64,000 nucleotides of DNA from Alcaligenes parafaecalis (GTDB taxonomy: Bacteria; Pseudomonadota; Gammaproteobacteria; Burkholderiales; Burkholderiaceae_B), in assembly GCF_026344135.1 (NCBI RefSeq), contig NZ_JAPKNA010000001.1, forward strand, positions 434,001-498,000, in the 5' to 3' direction. Positions 16,889 through 25,249 of this stretch are shown piece by piece; position 1 is the first letter of the stretch, and the number at the start of each line of letters is the position of its first letter. Below the pieces are notes generated by a model. That model worked only from the letters and a program-made list of their open reading frames with translations, had not been told where the DNA came from and ran no database searches. The position numbers were made by a program, and so were the translations under genes.

Positions 16889-17590
16889 ATGGCCCGAGCA
16901 GAACGACTTCTTTCTCTTTTACAAGTACTACGCCGACACAAGCGTCCGGTCAGCGGTGCGCGGCTGGCGGAGGAGTTGGGTATCAGCATTCGTACCTTGT
17001 ATCGGGATATCGCTTCTTTGCAGGCGCAGGGGGCAGATATAGAAGGCGAACCAGGGGTGGGCTATATCTTGCGTCCCAGCTTTATGTTGCCGCCTTTGAT
17101 GTTTTCTCAGGCAGAGCTGGAAGCCTTGCTGCTGGGGTTTCGCTGGGTAGAAAAGTTCGCAGACGAGCCTGTCACCAAAGCTGCTGCGGATGCGATGGCC
17201 AAGATTTCGGCTGTGCTGCCTGATAGCCTGAAAGACAGCCTGGAGAGCACGGCCCTGCGGGTCGGGCCCAGATTGATTCAGGATGCAGAAGTCGTTGACC
17301 TAGGTATCGCACGTACAGCAATTCGCCTGCAACGCAAATTGCACATCAGGTATGTGGATGGGGCAGGCCAGAGCTCGGAGAGGGTAATCTGGCCCTTCGC
17401 CTTGGGCTACTTCCAACAAGTTCGGATTTTAGTAGGCTGGTGTGAGCGTAAAGAGGATTTCCGTCATTTTCAGACGGACCGGATACAGGTTTTGTTGAGC
17501 CTGGAAGAGCCATATCCCCGGCATCGAGCGGACTTGTTTGCACAGTGGCGAGCAACACAAAGCGATCTACGTGGCTTGCCTGACATCTGA
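16889..17590 (+). CDS. YafY-like HTH/WYL-domain transcriptional regulator
   Basis: About 233 aa from ATG 16889 (an in-frame ATG at 16874 would add five residues). The N-terminal DeoR-like HTH (residues about 16-40, VSGARLAEELGISIRTLYRDIASLQAQG) is followed by a WYL-type domain (VIWPFALGYFQQVRILVGWCERKEDFRHFQTDRI). WYL regulators sense small molecules or nucleic acids. It is paired head to head with the VOC gene. Confidence 0.85.
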   Translation: MARAERLLSLLQVLRRHKRPVSGARLAEELGISIRTLYRDIASLQAQGADIEGEPGVGYILRPSFMLPPLMFSQAELEALLLGFRWVEKFADEPVTKAAADAMAKISAVLPDSLKDSLESTALRVGPRLIQDAEVVDLGIARTAIRLQRKLHIRYVDGAGQSSERVIWPFALGYFQQVRILVGWCERKEDFRHFQTDRIQVLLSLEEPYPRHRADLFAQWRATQSDLRGLPDI

Positions 17591-17677
17591 CGCTCAGGAT
17601 TTGCTCTTCAAGTTCTATATTGTTCGTTTATTGCTTCAAGCCCTGCTGACAAGAGGGTTTTTTCTTGGTCAATTATT

Positions 17678-17695
17678 GTTATGTTATAACATCTC
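17678..17695. promoter_or_regulatory. Zur-like box
   Basis: The core ATGTTATAACAT (17681-17692) is a perfect 12-bp palindrome extended by GTT and CTC, close to the proteobacterial Zur motif. It lies about 60 bp upstream of a COG0523 GTPase gene, a classic Zur target. Confidence 0.8.
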
Positions 17696-17755
17696 AAAAT
17701 TGGCGAGAAATCCTCTGGAACGGATCGCCCACTGATGCATTAAGGACGAAGAGAA

Positions 17756-18979
17756 ATGACGATAAGCCCCGACAACAGCACGGCTGATCACACAGCCCGA
17801 ATTCCCGTAACGGTCTTGTCCGGTTTTCTGGGGGCGGGCAAGACGACTTTGCTGAATCACATCCTGAACAATCGCGAAGGCCGCCGCGTCGCCGTCATCG
17901 TGAACGATATGAGTGAGGTCAATATTGATGCCGCTCTGGTTCGCGACGGCGGCGCTGAACTATCGCGCACGGATGAAAAGCTGGTGGAAATGAGCAACGG
18001 CTGTATTTGCTGCACCTTGCGGGAGGACTTGCTGCTGGAGGTAGACCGTCTGGCCAAGGAAGGGCGGTTTGATCAGTTGGTGATTGAATCCACGGGCATT
18101 TCAGAGCCACTACCCGTAGCCGAAACCTTTACCTTTGAAGGCGAAGATGGCCGTTGCCTGGATGAAGTCGCTCGGCTGGACACCATGGTCACGGTAGTGG
18201 ATGCCTTTAATTTTCTGCGTGACTACCGTTCGCAAGACAGCATTCAGTCCCGTGGAGAATCCTTGGGTGAAGAAGACGCGCGTACCGTTGTGGACTTGTT
18301 GATTGAGCAGATCGAGTTCTGTGATGTGCTGGTTCTGAACAAGATCGATTTGATCAGCGAACCAGAACGTGAGCGCCTGATGGCGATTCTGAATAGCCTG
18401 AATCCCCGCGCTCGTATTGAAACGGCCGAGTTTGGCAAGGTGCCCTTGGACCGCGTACTCAACACCGGCTTGTTCGATTTTGAAGAGGCTTCCAGAGCCC
18501 CTGGCTGGTTGCAGGAATTGCGCGGCACTCACACCCCGGAAACGGAAGAGTACAGCATAGGCAACTTTGTTTACCGCGCCCGCCGTCCGTTCCACCCGCA
18601 GCGTTTTCTGGAGTTGGTCGAAAGCGAATGGCCGGGCGTGGTGCGCTCCAAAGGCTTTTTCTGGTTGGCGAATTTCCCTACCTTGGCGGGCTCCTGGTCA
18701 CAGGCTGGGGCCGTTGCCCGCTACCACGTGGCGGGTTACTGGTGGGCCTCCATGCCGCCCGAGCGTTGGCCGGAAGATCCCGAAGCGCTAGCCCTGATCA
18801 AGGAGAAATGGGATGAGCAAGTAGGGGACGCACGTCAGGAACTGGTGCTGATTGGCATGGATATGGACGAGGCTGCATTACGAGCCCGTTTCGATGCCTG
18901 CTTGTTAAGCGATGCAGAAATGGCCAGTGGTCCCAGTACCTGGACAACATGGGCGAATCCGTTTTCAGACTGGCCTTGA
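17756..18979 (+). CDS. COG0523 GTPase, ZigA/YciC-like zinc metallochaperone
   Basis: A 407-aa G3E GTPase of the CobW/COG0523 family, thought to deliver zinc to client enzymes during zinc starvation. The Walker A motif is GFLGAGKTT (residues 23-31), the metal site is Cys83-Ile-Cys85-Cys86, the guanine-specificity motif is NKID (195-198), and a CobW C-terminal domain starts near residue 265. It lacks a long His-rich loop. It is first in an operon behind a Zur-like box, and the downstream paralogues of zinc enzymes support the zinc role. Confidence 0.9.
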   Translation: MTISPDNSTADHTARIPVTVLSGFLGAGKTTLLNHILNNREGRRVAVIVNDMSEVNIDAALVRDGGAELSRTDEKLVEMSNGCICCTLREDLLLEVDRLAKEGRFDQLVIESTGISEPLPVAETFTFEGEDGRCLDEVARLDTMVTVVDAFNFLRDYRSQDSIQSRGESLGEEDARTVVDLLIEQIEFCDVLVLNKIDLISEPERERLMAILNSLNPRARIETAEFGKVPLDRVLNTGLFDFEEASRAPGWLQELRGTHTPETEEYSIGNFVYRARRPFHPQRFLELVESEWPGVVRSKGFFWLANFPTLAGSWSQAGAVARYHVAGYWWASMPPERWPEDPEALALIKEKWDEQVGDARQELVLIGMDMDEAALRARFDACLLSDAEMASGPSTWTTWANPFSDWP

Positions 18980-18994
18980 TGGGATTGAGGTCTT

Positions 18995-19025
18995 GCCAAG
19001 CCCATATCGGCTTGGGTAGGGCCTT
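18995..19025 (+). terminator. Possible terminator between COG0523 gene and folE2 relic
   Basis: CCAAGCC/GGCTTGG (18996-19002 with 19009-19015) is followed by GTAGGGCCTTTTG. The weak T-run may allow read-through, so the distal genes could be expressed less than the GTPase. Confidence 0.45.
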
Positions 19026-19042
19026 TTGATTGGATTTTCAGT

Positions 19043-19344
19043 ATGACAGTTGTACTTCCTGACCCGGCTCTACATGACTCCACGGATGGCCTGACACCAC
19101 TGTCCTGGGTAGGCATGGAGGGAATCGATATACCCATTACTGTGGTCGAATCTGGCTACAGGAGGCAATTGATTGAGCCGGTTTTTATGCAGGTTTTTGG
19201 GAAGCAGCCTTGGCCGACTATCAGAATCCCAGTATTCAGGTCCGCCATCTGGAGAGTCTGCATCCCCATGATGCCGTGGCCTTCAATGATCCTTCGTCGC
19301 AATGGAAGACTCCTTCACGACTGAACGGGGGCGTGGCGCCATGA
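19043..19344 (+). pseudogene. folE2: folE2 (GTP cyclohydrolase IB) relic with large internal deletion
   Basis: The first 45 codons from ATG 19043 read like a FolE2 N-terminus (LPDPALHDS, LTPLSWVGMEGIDIPIT). From about 19185 to the TGA at 19342, in a different frame, the sequence reads like the FolE2 C-terminus (YQNPSIQVRHLESLHPHDAVA). Intact FolE2 is about 280-300 aa, so some 180 codons are gone and the join is out of frame. FolE2 is the zinc-independent GTP cyclohydrolase that replaces FolE under zinc starvation and commonly sits in Zur regulons beside COG0523 genes. The original start and stop are both preserved. Confidence 0.85.
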
Positions 19345-19478
19345 TTGTTTTAGCCCTTATTGATCCATGTCAGACACAGCCTCAACGTAAAAATTTCTTG
19401 CTGCGGGAGCCGGCGGGCACGATCACGCTCAACCTGGCTGGCCTTGTGTTTTGTTCTCTTGTCTCGGAGCTGCGATGA
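19341..19478 (+). CDS. Possible 45-aa small protein coupled to folE2 relic and yidD
   Basis: An ATG at 19341 overlaps the folE2-relic stop as ATGA, and the TGA at 19476-19478 overlaps the yidD start in the same way. Tight coupling at both ends is typical of real operon genes. The product opens MIVLALIDPCQTQPQRKN and ends with a hydrophobic stretch around LNLAGLVFCSLV. I do not recognise it. It could instead be the remnant of a larger gene hit by the same deletion. Confidence 0.4.
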   Translation: MIVLALIDPCQTQPQRKNFLLREPAGTITLNLAGLVFCSLVSELR

Positions 19479-19750
19479 AAGCTTTTCTTGTCGCTTCGCT
19501 GGTCTTGCTAGTTCGCGGCTATCAACTTTTTATCAGCCCATTGCTGGGGCCACGCTGCCGCTTTTATCCGACTTGTTCGCAGTATGCGATTCAGGCTTTG
19601 CAGGTGCATGGCCCATTTAAAGGAACTTGGCTGGCTGCACGGCGCATTGTCCGTTGTCACCCGTGGCATCCGGGCGGGCACGACCCGGTTCCTGCTCTTG
19701 GTGATCGGAGCAGGCAATCGCCCAAGCAAGCAGGAGGTGACCGTGGATAA
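19475..19750 (+). CDS. yidD: YidD-family membrane protein insertion factor (paralogue)
   Basis: A 91-aa protein with the full YidD signature: RGYQLFISPLLGPRCRFYPTCS, then HGPFKGTWLAARRIVRCHPWHPGG, with three conserved Cys. YidD sits at the inner face of the membrane and aids YidC-dependent insertion. The usual copy lies in the rpmH-rnpA-yidD-yidC cluster, which is not here, so this looks like a second, zinc-regulated copy. It starts at ATG 19475 with GGAG upstream and overlaps sufE by 8 bp. The C-terminal 20 residues are non-conserved and charged. Confidence 0.88.
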   Translation: MKAFLVASLVLLVRGYQLFISPLLGPRCRFYPTCSQYAIQALQVHGPFKGTWLAARRIVRCHPWHPGGHDPVPALGDRSRQSPKQAGGDRG

Positions 19751-20201
19751 GGACTCAGCACCAGAGTCCATAGCTCAGACCCAACAATCCATTGTGGATG
19801 GTTTCCATTGCCTGGGTAACTGGATGGCGCGTTACGAATATCTGATTGATCTGGGACGCTCCTTGTCGGACTTCCCAGACAAATGGCGTACGGAGGCGAA
19901 TCGTTTGCATGGCTGTCAGGCACAAGTCTGGATGGTGTCTGAATTGCGGGATCACAGGCTGTTCTTTCAGGCCCGTAGTGATTCCGCCATCGTCACCGGT
20001 TTGTTGGCTTTATTGATGAAAGTGTATTCGGGGCGTTTGCCTGAAGAAATCCTGTCCCATCCCCCCGAATTTTTACGGGTAATTGAACTGGATCAGCACT
20101 TGTCACCGAATCGCGCCAATGGCCTGTTTCACATGATGGAGCGGGTTCGTTTGGCGGCACAAGGCGCTATGGATGCAGAAGTAGCCAAGGCAAAACCATG
20201 A
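19743..20201 (+). CDS. sufE: SufE-family sulfur acceptor protein
   Basis: A 152-aa SufE/CsdE protein that takes persulfide sulfur from a cysteine desulfurase. The acceptor Cys58 is in RLHGCQAQVWM, with the preceding WMARYEYLIDLGRSL helix typical of the family. The start is GTG 19743 with a strong AGGAGG 6 nt upstream. The frame is open further upstream, but that part lies inside yidD. No sufS is adjacent. Its stop overlaps the pyrC-like start (ATGA). Its place in a zinc operon is unusual; iron-sulfur or zinc-site repair is a guess. Confidence 0.88.
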   Translation: MDKDSAPESIAQTQQSIVDGFHCLGNWMARYEYLIDLGRSLSDFPDKWRTEANRLHGCQAQVWMVSELRDHRLFFQARSDSAIVTGLLALLMKVYSGRLPEEILSHPPEFLRVIELDQHLSPNRANGLFHMMERVRLAAQGAMDAEVAKAKP

Positions 20202-21592
20202 CGCCAGAAATCCCGAAGGCCCCTATCTCCCTGACCACAGAAACGATCAAGCAGCATGATCTGCGCCATGCCGATTTGCTGCTCTGTGGCGGCACGGTAA
20301 TCACACCTAACGGCGCCGAGCGTATCGACATCGCCTGTGTGCAAGGCCAGATTATGGCTCTTGGCGACTTGCGCCCCGGCTGGAGTGCAGACTGTGTGCT
20401 GGACTTGAGTGGGCTGCACGTATTGCCAGGGGTGATCGACAGCCAAGTGCATTTCCGCGAGCCGGGGCTGGAGCACAAAGAGAATCTGGAAGCGGGTACG
20501 CGGGGCGCAGTTCTGGGCGGGGTGACCGGGGTTTTCGAGATGCCCAATACTCATCCCTTGACCTTGGGAGCCGTAGATTTGCGAGCCAAGCTGGATGCCG
20601 CTCAGGGCCGTAGTTGGTGTGATCACGCCTTTTATATCGGTGGCTCAGCGTTGAATGCCGAGTCTTTGCAGGAATTGGAGCAGCTTCCAGGCTGCGCAGG
20701 TATCAAGGTCTTTATGGGCAGCTCGTTTGGAGACCTGTTGGCGGATGAGGACGAAGTCCTGCGGCGTATCTTGCGTCATGGTCGCAGACGTCTGGCGGTG
20801 CACGCGGAGGACGAGGCCAGGCTGCGTGAGCGCAAGCATATTGCTCTGGACAGCGGCGATGTGCGCCAACATCCGGTATGGCGTGATGTGAAAAGTGCCT
20901 TGAAGGCGACTCAACGTATCGTTCGCCTGGCAGCAGAGGTGAACCGCCGTTTGCATGTGCTGCATGTTTCTACAGCAGAAGAAATGCAGTTTCTGGCCGC
21001 ACACAAACACCGTGTGACGGTAGAGGTGACCCCGCATCATTTAAGCCTGCAAGCTCCTGAATGTTATGAGCGTCTGGGCAGTCTGGCGCAAATGAATCCG
21101 CCGATACGAGAACAAGCTCATCAAGATGCTCTGTGGCGGGCGATTCGCTCGGGCGTGGTGGATGTCATCGGTAGCGATCACGCGCCTCATACCTTGCTGG
21201 AGAAATTCCAAGCCTATCCCGCTTCACCCAGCGGCATGACTGGCGTACAAACCTTGCTGCCCGTGATGTTGAACCATGTACGTGCAGGCCGCTTGAGCTT
21301 GCAACGATTGGTGGATTTGACGAGTGCCGGACCCGCCCGGATTTTTGGTCTGGAAGGCAAAGGGCGTATCGCAGTGGGTTTTGATGCGGACTTTAGCGTT
21401 GTGGATTTGAAGGCGCGCCGCCGCATCCGCAATGACTGGATTGCCAGCGTCAGCGGCTGGTCCCCTTACGATGGCATGTCAGTTGTGGGCTGGCCGATTC
21501 ACACCATTGTTCGCGGCCATTGTGTTGTGCGTGATGAAGCCCTGGAAGGGCAAGCGCAAGGCAGGCCGCTGCGTTTTCTGGAAGTCACTTAG
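20198..21592 (+). CDS. pyrC: Dihydroorotase-family protein (PyrC2-like paralogue)
   Basis: A 464-aa class I dihydroorotase-family amidohydrolase, the ring-closing step of pyrimidine synthesis. The usual first metal motif DxHxH is altered: residues 81-85 read DSQVH, so Gln83 replaces a zinc-binding His. Other metal positions look intact (His202 in AVHAEDE, His256 in LHVLHVST, Asp327 in GSDHAPHT), and the RePG and MPNT motifs are present. Dihydroorotase paralogues are known Zur-regulon members that back up the zinc enzyme. Start and stop of the neighbours overlap or abut, so it is operonic. Catalytic activity with Gln83 is not certain. Confidence 0.85.
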   Translation: MTPEIPKAPISLTTETIKQHDLRHADLLLCGGTVITPNGAERIDIACVQGQIMALGDLRPGWSADCVLDLSGLHVLPGVIDSQVHFREPGLEHKENLEAGTRGAVLGGVTGVFEMPNTHPLTLGAVDLRAKLDAAQGRSWCDHAFYIGGSALNAESLQELEQLPGCAGIKVFMGSSFGDLLADEDEVLRRILRHGRRRLAVHAEDEARLRERKHIALDSGDVRQHPVWRDVKSALKATQRIVRLAAEVNRRLHVLHVSTAEEMQFLAAHKHRVTVEVTPHHLSLQAPECYERLGSLAQMNPPIREQAHQDALWRAIRSGVVDVIGSDHAPHTLLEKFQAYPASPSGMTGVQTLLPVMLNHVRAGRLSLQRLVDLTSAGPARIFGLEGKGRIAVGFDADFSVVDLKARRRIRNDWIASVSGWSPYDGMSVVGWPIHTIVRGHCVVRDEALEGQAQGRPLRFLEVT

Positions 21593-21617
21593 CCGCCAAT
21601 TTTGCAAGGAGTGCGCC

Positions 21618-22076
21618 ATGACGGATTCAAAAGAGCTTAAAGAGCGTGGCCTGAAGGCGACCACGGCTCGTATCCAGATTCTCGAGATCTTTCAGGCTCC
21701 CGGCATTCGTCATTTGACGGCGGACGATGTCTATCGCCAATTGATACGACAAGGCAGTGAGATTGGCCTGGCTACTGTCTACCGCGTGCTGACACAGTTG
21801 CAGCAGGCAGGTTTGTTAAAGCAGGTTTATTTTGAATCCGGCCGGGCGCTGTATGAGCTGGATGATGGCGAACATCATGATCACCTGATCTGCACGGACT
21901 GTGGCCGTGTGCAGGAATTTCATGATGAGGCTATCGAACAGCGACAAAAAACGATTGCTCAAGAGCGGGGCTTTCAGGTGCTTGAACATAGCCATGTGCT
22001 GTATGGGCGTTGCTTGAAACCCGATTGTGAATATCGCCCGGAATCCATGATGACAAGGAGAAAACGTGAAGACTGA
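21618..22076 (+). CDS. Fur-family metalloregulator (Fur paralogue in zinc operon)
   Basis: A 152-aa Fur-superfamily protein with the winged helix at about residues 15-80 (GLATVYRVLTQLQQAGLL). Metal residues include His86, His87 and His89 (HHDHLICTDCG), Cys92/Cys95 and a second pair Cys132/Cys137. The sequence is closer to iron-sensing Fur than to classical Zur, yet it sits in a Zur-type operon. It may be the Zur of this organism or a Fur backup. ATG 21618 has AAGGAG upstream, and its end overlaps hisI. Confidence 0.85.
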   Translation: MTDSKELKERGLKATTARIQILEIFQAPGIRHLTADDVYRQLIRQGSEIGLATVYRVLTQLQQAGLLKQVYFESGRALYELDDGEHHDHLICTDCGRVQEFHDEAIEQRQKTIAQERGFQVLEHSHVLYGRCLKPDCEYRPESMMTRRKRED

Positions 22077-22581
22077 AGGACAAGACACAGCCTCCGCAGA
22101 AAACACAACGGTGCACATGGGCCGCCGAATTTCGGTAGAGCAAGTGGAAGAGGGCCGCATACTGGCCCCCAAGTTTGACGAGCAGGGCCTGATTGCGTGC
22201 ATCACCACAGACGCTAACAATGGCGAGGTCCTGATGCTGGGTTACATGAATCGTGAAGCACTGGAAAAGACCATCCAGACAAGCGAGGCTCACTACTGGA
22301 GCCGATCACGTCAAATGCTTTGGCATAAAGGTGCCAGCAGTGGACTGGTGCAGACGGTAGAGGAAATGCGCATTGATGACGACCAGGATGCTGTGTGGCT
22401 ACGTGTGCGTGTAGCGGGTTCGGGAGCCAGTTGCCATGTGGGTTATTACTCCTGTTTCTACCGGCGGGTGCCGATGGGTGCCGAGCATCACAAGGGTCAG
22501 GAGCTGGTTTTTGTGGAGTCGGCCAAGACCTTTGATCCCAAGGAAGTGTATGGGGATTTGCCCAATCCTACTGTGCTTTAA
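22066..22581 (+). CDS. hisI: Phosphoribosyl-AMP cyclohydrolase paralogue (HisI2)
   Basis: A 171-aa HisI-type enzyme (opens the adenine ring of phosphoribosyl-AMP in histidine synthesis) with an N-terminal extension of about 25 aa. Standard HisI has the motif DCDGD, whose Cys is one of three zinc ligands. Here residues 104-108 read DDDQD, so that Cys is Asp105. The other two Cys (Cys123 and Cys130 in SCHVGYYSCFYR) remain. This fits a zinc-sparing paralogue of the kind found in Zur regulons. The start is GTG 22066 after AAGGAG, overlapping the Fur-like gene by 11 bp. It is not in a his operon. Confidence 0.9.
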   Translation: MKTEGQDTASAENTTVHMGRRISVEQVEEGRILAPKFDEQGLIACITTDANNGEVLMLGYMNREALEKTIQTSEAHYWSRSRQMLWHKGASSGLVQTVEEMRIDDDQDAVWLRVRVAGSGASCHVGYYSCFYRRVPMGAEHHKGQELVFVESAKTFDPKEVYGDLPNPTVL

Positions 22582-22599
22582 CTTTTGCTCACATAGACC

Positions 22600-22629
22600 G
22601 GGCTGGGTTTATGTTCTCCCCAGCCCTTT
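22600..22629. terminator. Terminator between hisI and LysR gene
   Basis: GGGCTGGG (22600-22607) pairs with CCCAGCCC (22619-22626), followed by TTTG, at the end of the zinc operon and between convergent genes. Confidence 0.75.
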
Positions 22630-22642
22630 GACGTCTTGCCGC

Positions 22643-23524
22643 TCAGGCCTGCGTAGGCCCCGCCAGTCGCGTAGAACGATGCTCCCGATATGCCGCCGCC
22701 AATGTCCTCAAGGCTTCCCGCGACCGCTGATCCGTCAGTGTCGAATGCAGCACAATCCGGGAAGGGGGCAGGGCAGGCAGTCCCAGACGCTGGCCCACAT
22801 CAATCGCATCTGGCGGTGCCAGGCGGCACGAAAATGCTGCCACCGCCAAACCCGCCGAGACTGCCGCCATCACGGCGGCATGGCCTCCACCTACAAATAC
22901 TTCATTCCACTCAATCCCGGCAGTGCTTAAGGCGTATGTCGCAATATCCCGCACGCCACAGCAGGGGGCCAGGGCGGCCAGACGTAATGGCTTGCCTTCT
23001 TGCTGATGAAAGCAGGGTGCCGCAAACCAGGCAAAGTGTTCAGGCCCCAAGTCCTCTCCATCACGGCGATGATCTTCCTGGCGCACGATGACGGCATCCA
23101 GTTCGCCCTTGTCAAAATCCTCCAGCAAGCGATGCGAGCTTTCCAGGCGAACTTCAATCGTCAAGGCGGGGTCTCGCTCATTCAAACGGGACAGCAAGGT
23201 AGGAACTTCCGGCCCGGCAACGTGCTGGGCAATCCCCAAACGAAAGCGGCGGCAATCGCAAAGCAGGGCGGCTCTGGCGCGGTCGTGCGCGGCAATGAAT
23301 TCACGCGCCGGATTAATGAACACCGTGCCCTGGGCAGAGAGCCGCACCAGCCTGGGAGTGCGTTCGATCAGCTTGTAGCCCAGGCGTTCTTCCAGACGTT
23401 TCAGCTTCACGCTGATAGCGCCTTGTGTGGTGCCTAAGGCTTCGGCGGCTTTGGTAAAGCTTTGGAATTCGGCAATGCTCACAAAAGCCTGTACGGACTC
23501 CACATCCAGAACGGGGCGGCTCAT
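22643..23524 (-). CDS. LysR-family transcriptional regulator
   Basis: A 293-aa LysR regulator with the HTH at about residues 22-42 (SFTKAAEALGTTQGAISVKLKRLEERLG) and a periplasmic-binding-like effector domain. It is divergent from the DHA2-type MFS exporter 171 bp away, which it probably controls. The effector is unknown. Confidence 0.85.
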   Translation of the reverse strand: MSRPVLDVESVQAFVSIAEFQSFTKAAEALGTTQGAISVKLKRLEERLGYKLIERTPRLVRLSAQGTVFINPAREFIAAHDRARAALLCDCRRFRLGIAQHVAGPEVPTLLSRLNERDPALTIEVRLESSHRLLEDFDKGELDAVIVRQEDHRRDGEDLGPEHFAWFAAPCFHQQEGKPLRLAALAPCCGVRDIATYALSTAGIEWNEVFVGGGHAAVMAAVSAGLAVAAFSCRLAPPDAIDVGQRLGLPALPPSRIVLHSTLTDQRSREALRTLAAAYREHRSTRLAGPTQA

Positions 23525-23695
23525 GATCTATCCATTTTTGTTGTTTCTGATATGCCCAATCATAGCATTGATGAATGGTTGTCCCGTCCCTACTATCTCT
23601 TCTGATTGAGTGGTGCCGGGCTGCTTGGCTTTGGCATCTGCGCCGTGGTTCGCCGGGACGGCGACGTGTATTGACGACTTTTTGGAAAGATAACG

Positions 23696-25249
23696 ATGAC
23701 TCCCTCTATCCTGTGTCAGGGCCGCTATGCCTTGGCCGCTGTGTGCTTGTCGGCCTTGATGCTGGGCCTGGAAATCTCCAGCGTGCCGCCGATTTTATCC
23801 ACCATTGAACAAGTCATGGGGGCCAGCTTTCGGCAACTGCAATGGGTGATGGCCGCCTACACCATTGCCATGACGACCATTCTGATGGGCGTGGGTACCT
23901 TGGCGGATCGCTATGGCCGCAAGCGCATTTTTACGATCGGGATTGTGGCGTTCGGGATCACCTCCCTGGTATGTGGCCTGACGGAAAGTGCCGCTGTTCT
24001 GATTGGCGCTCGTTTCCTGCAAGGCTTGAGCGCCGCCATGATGCTGATCTGTCAGATTGCTATCTTGTCGAATCAGTTTCGAGACGGGCAGCAGCGTGGC
24101 AAAGCCTTTGCATGGTGGGGTGTGGTCTTTGGGGCAGGACTGGGTTTTGGTCCGATAGTGGGTGGTCTGATTCTGTCTTTGGCCAGTTGGGAATGGGTGT
24201 TTTTGATTCATGCTGTGTTGGCTATTGTGACCTTGTTGTTGGCGCGGGCCGGTGTCCAGGAATCACGTGACCCCCAGGCCAGCAGCCTGGATGTAGCGGG
24301 AATCACGACCCTGTCGCTGGCCGTATTTTGTCTGGTGCTCTTTGTGACTCAAGGCCCCGTGTTGGGTTTTGCCAGTGTGCAGGCTTTGAGCATTATTGCC
24401 CTGTCCGTTTTGAGCCTGATCGCCTTTGTTTTTGCAGAGCGCAGAAGTGCGCGCCCCATGCTGGAGTTTTCCGTATTTCGCATCCGTCGTTTTTCCGGCG
24501 CCTTGCTGGGCTCAATGGGAATGAACTTCAGCTTCTGGCCTTTTATCATCTATCTGCCTATCTACTTTCACGTGGGGCTGGGGTATGACAGCGTGCAGAC
24601 CGGGCTGGCTTTGCTGGCCTATACCTTGCCGACACTGTTTGTCCCACCCTTTGCAGAACGGCTGGCGCAGCGTTGGCAAGCGGGTGGCGTCATCACGCTG
24701 GGCCTGACCTTGATCGGCCTGGGTTTTGTAGTGATGAAAATAGGCAGTGTTTCCGATCAGCCGGGCTGGCTGATTCTGCCAGGCTGCGTGCTGGCCGGGA
24801 TTGGTCTGGGCATGGCCAATACGACGACCACCAATGTGATTACCGCCTCGGTGTCGGCTGAACGCGCCGGTATGGCCTCGGGGGCAGATGCCAGTGCCCG
24901 CATGATCTCCTTGGCCTTCAATATTGCGGTGATGGGCTTTGTATTGGTGCAAGGCATCATGAGTGATCTGCGTAGTCGATTCGGTCTGTCTGCCGATAGT
25001 GAGCTGCGTTATCTGGCCGAAAAAGTAGCCTCGGGCGATGTTAGCGCTGTGTCGCAAAGCAGTGTCTTGCTGGCTCAGGCCGCCGATCCTGTAGAGGCGG
25101 CCCATACTGCCCTGATTGCCGGGTTTGGCTGGGTCATGGTGTACGGCGCATTGGCCGCGTTTACCTTGGCGGCCTTGAGCTTTATGGTCTTTGGGCCTGC
25201 GAAGAAGGTCGCTCGGATGGACTGCAAGGCGAAGTGCGAAGCGGCTTAG
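23696..25249 (+). CDS. MFS drug/metabolite exporter (DHA2 family, 14 TM)
   Basis: A 517-aa inner-membrane proton-driven exporter of the EmrB/QacA type. About 14 hydrophobic segments are visible. Motif A after TM2 reads GTLADRYGRKRIF (about residue 67), and the TM5 antiporter motif reads GVVFGAGLGFGPIVGG (about 140-155). No EmrA-type periplasmic adaptor is adjacent, so it likely exports into the periplasm. Control is probably by the divergent LysR protein. Confidence 0.88.
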   Translation: MTPSILCQGRYALAAVCLSALMLGLEISSVPPILSTIEQVMGASFRQLQWVMAAYTIAMTTILMGVGTLADRYGRKRIFTIGIVAFGITSLVCGLTESAAVLIGARFLQGLSAAMMLICQIAILSNQFRDGQQRGKAFAWWGVVFGAGLGFGPIVGGLILSLASWEWVFLIHAVLAIVTLLLARAGVQESRDPQASSLDVAGITTLSLAVFCLVLFVTQGPVLGFASVQALSIIALSVLSLIAFVFAERRSARPMLEFSVFRIRRFSGALLGSMGMNFSFWPFIIYLPIYFHVGLGYDSVQTGLALLAYTLPTLFVPPFAERLAQRWQAGGVITLGLTLIGLGFVVMKIGSVSDQPGWLILPGCVLAGIGLGMANTTTTNVITASVSAERAGMASGADASARMISLAFNIAVMGFVLVQGIMSDLRSRFGLSADSELRYLAEKVASGDVSAVSQSSVLLAQAADPVEAAHTALIAGFGWVMVYGALAAFTLAALSFMVFGPAKKVARMDCKAKCEAA

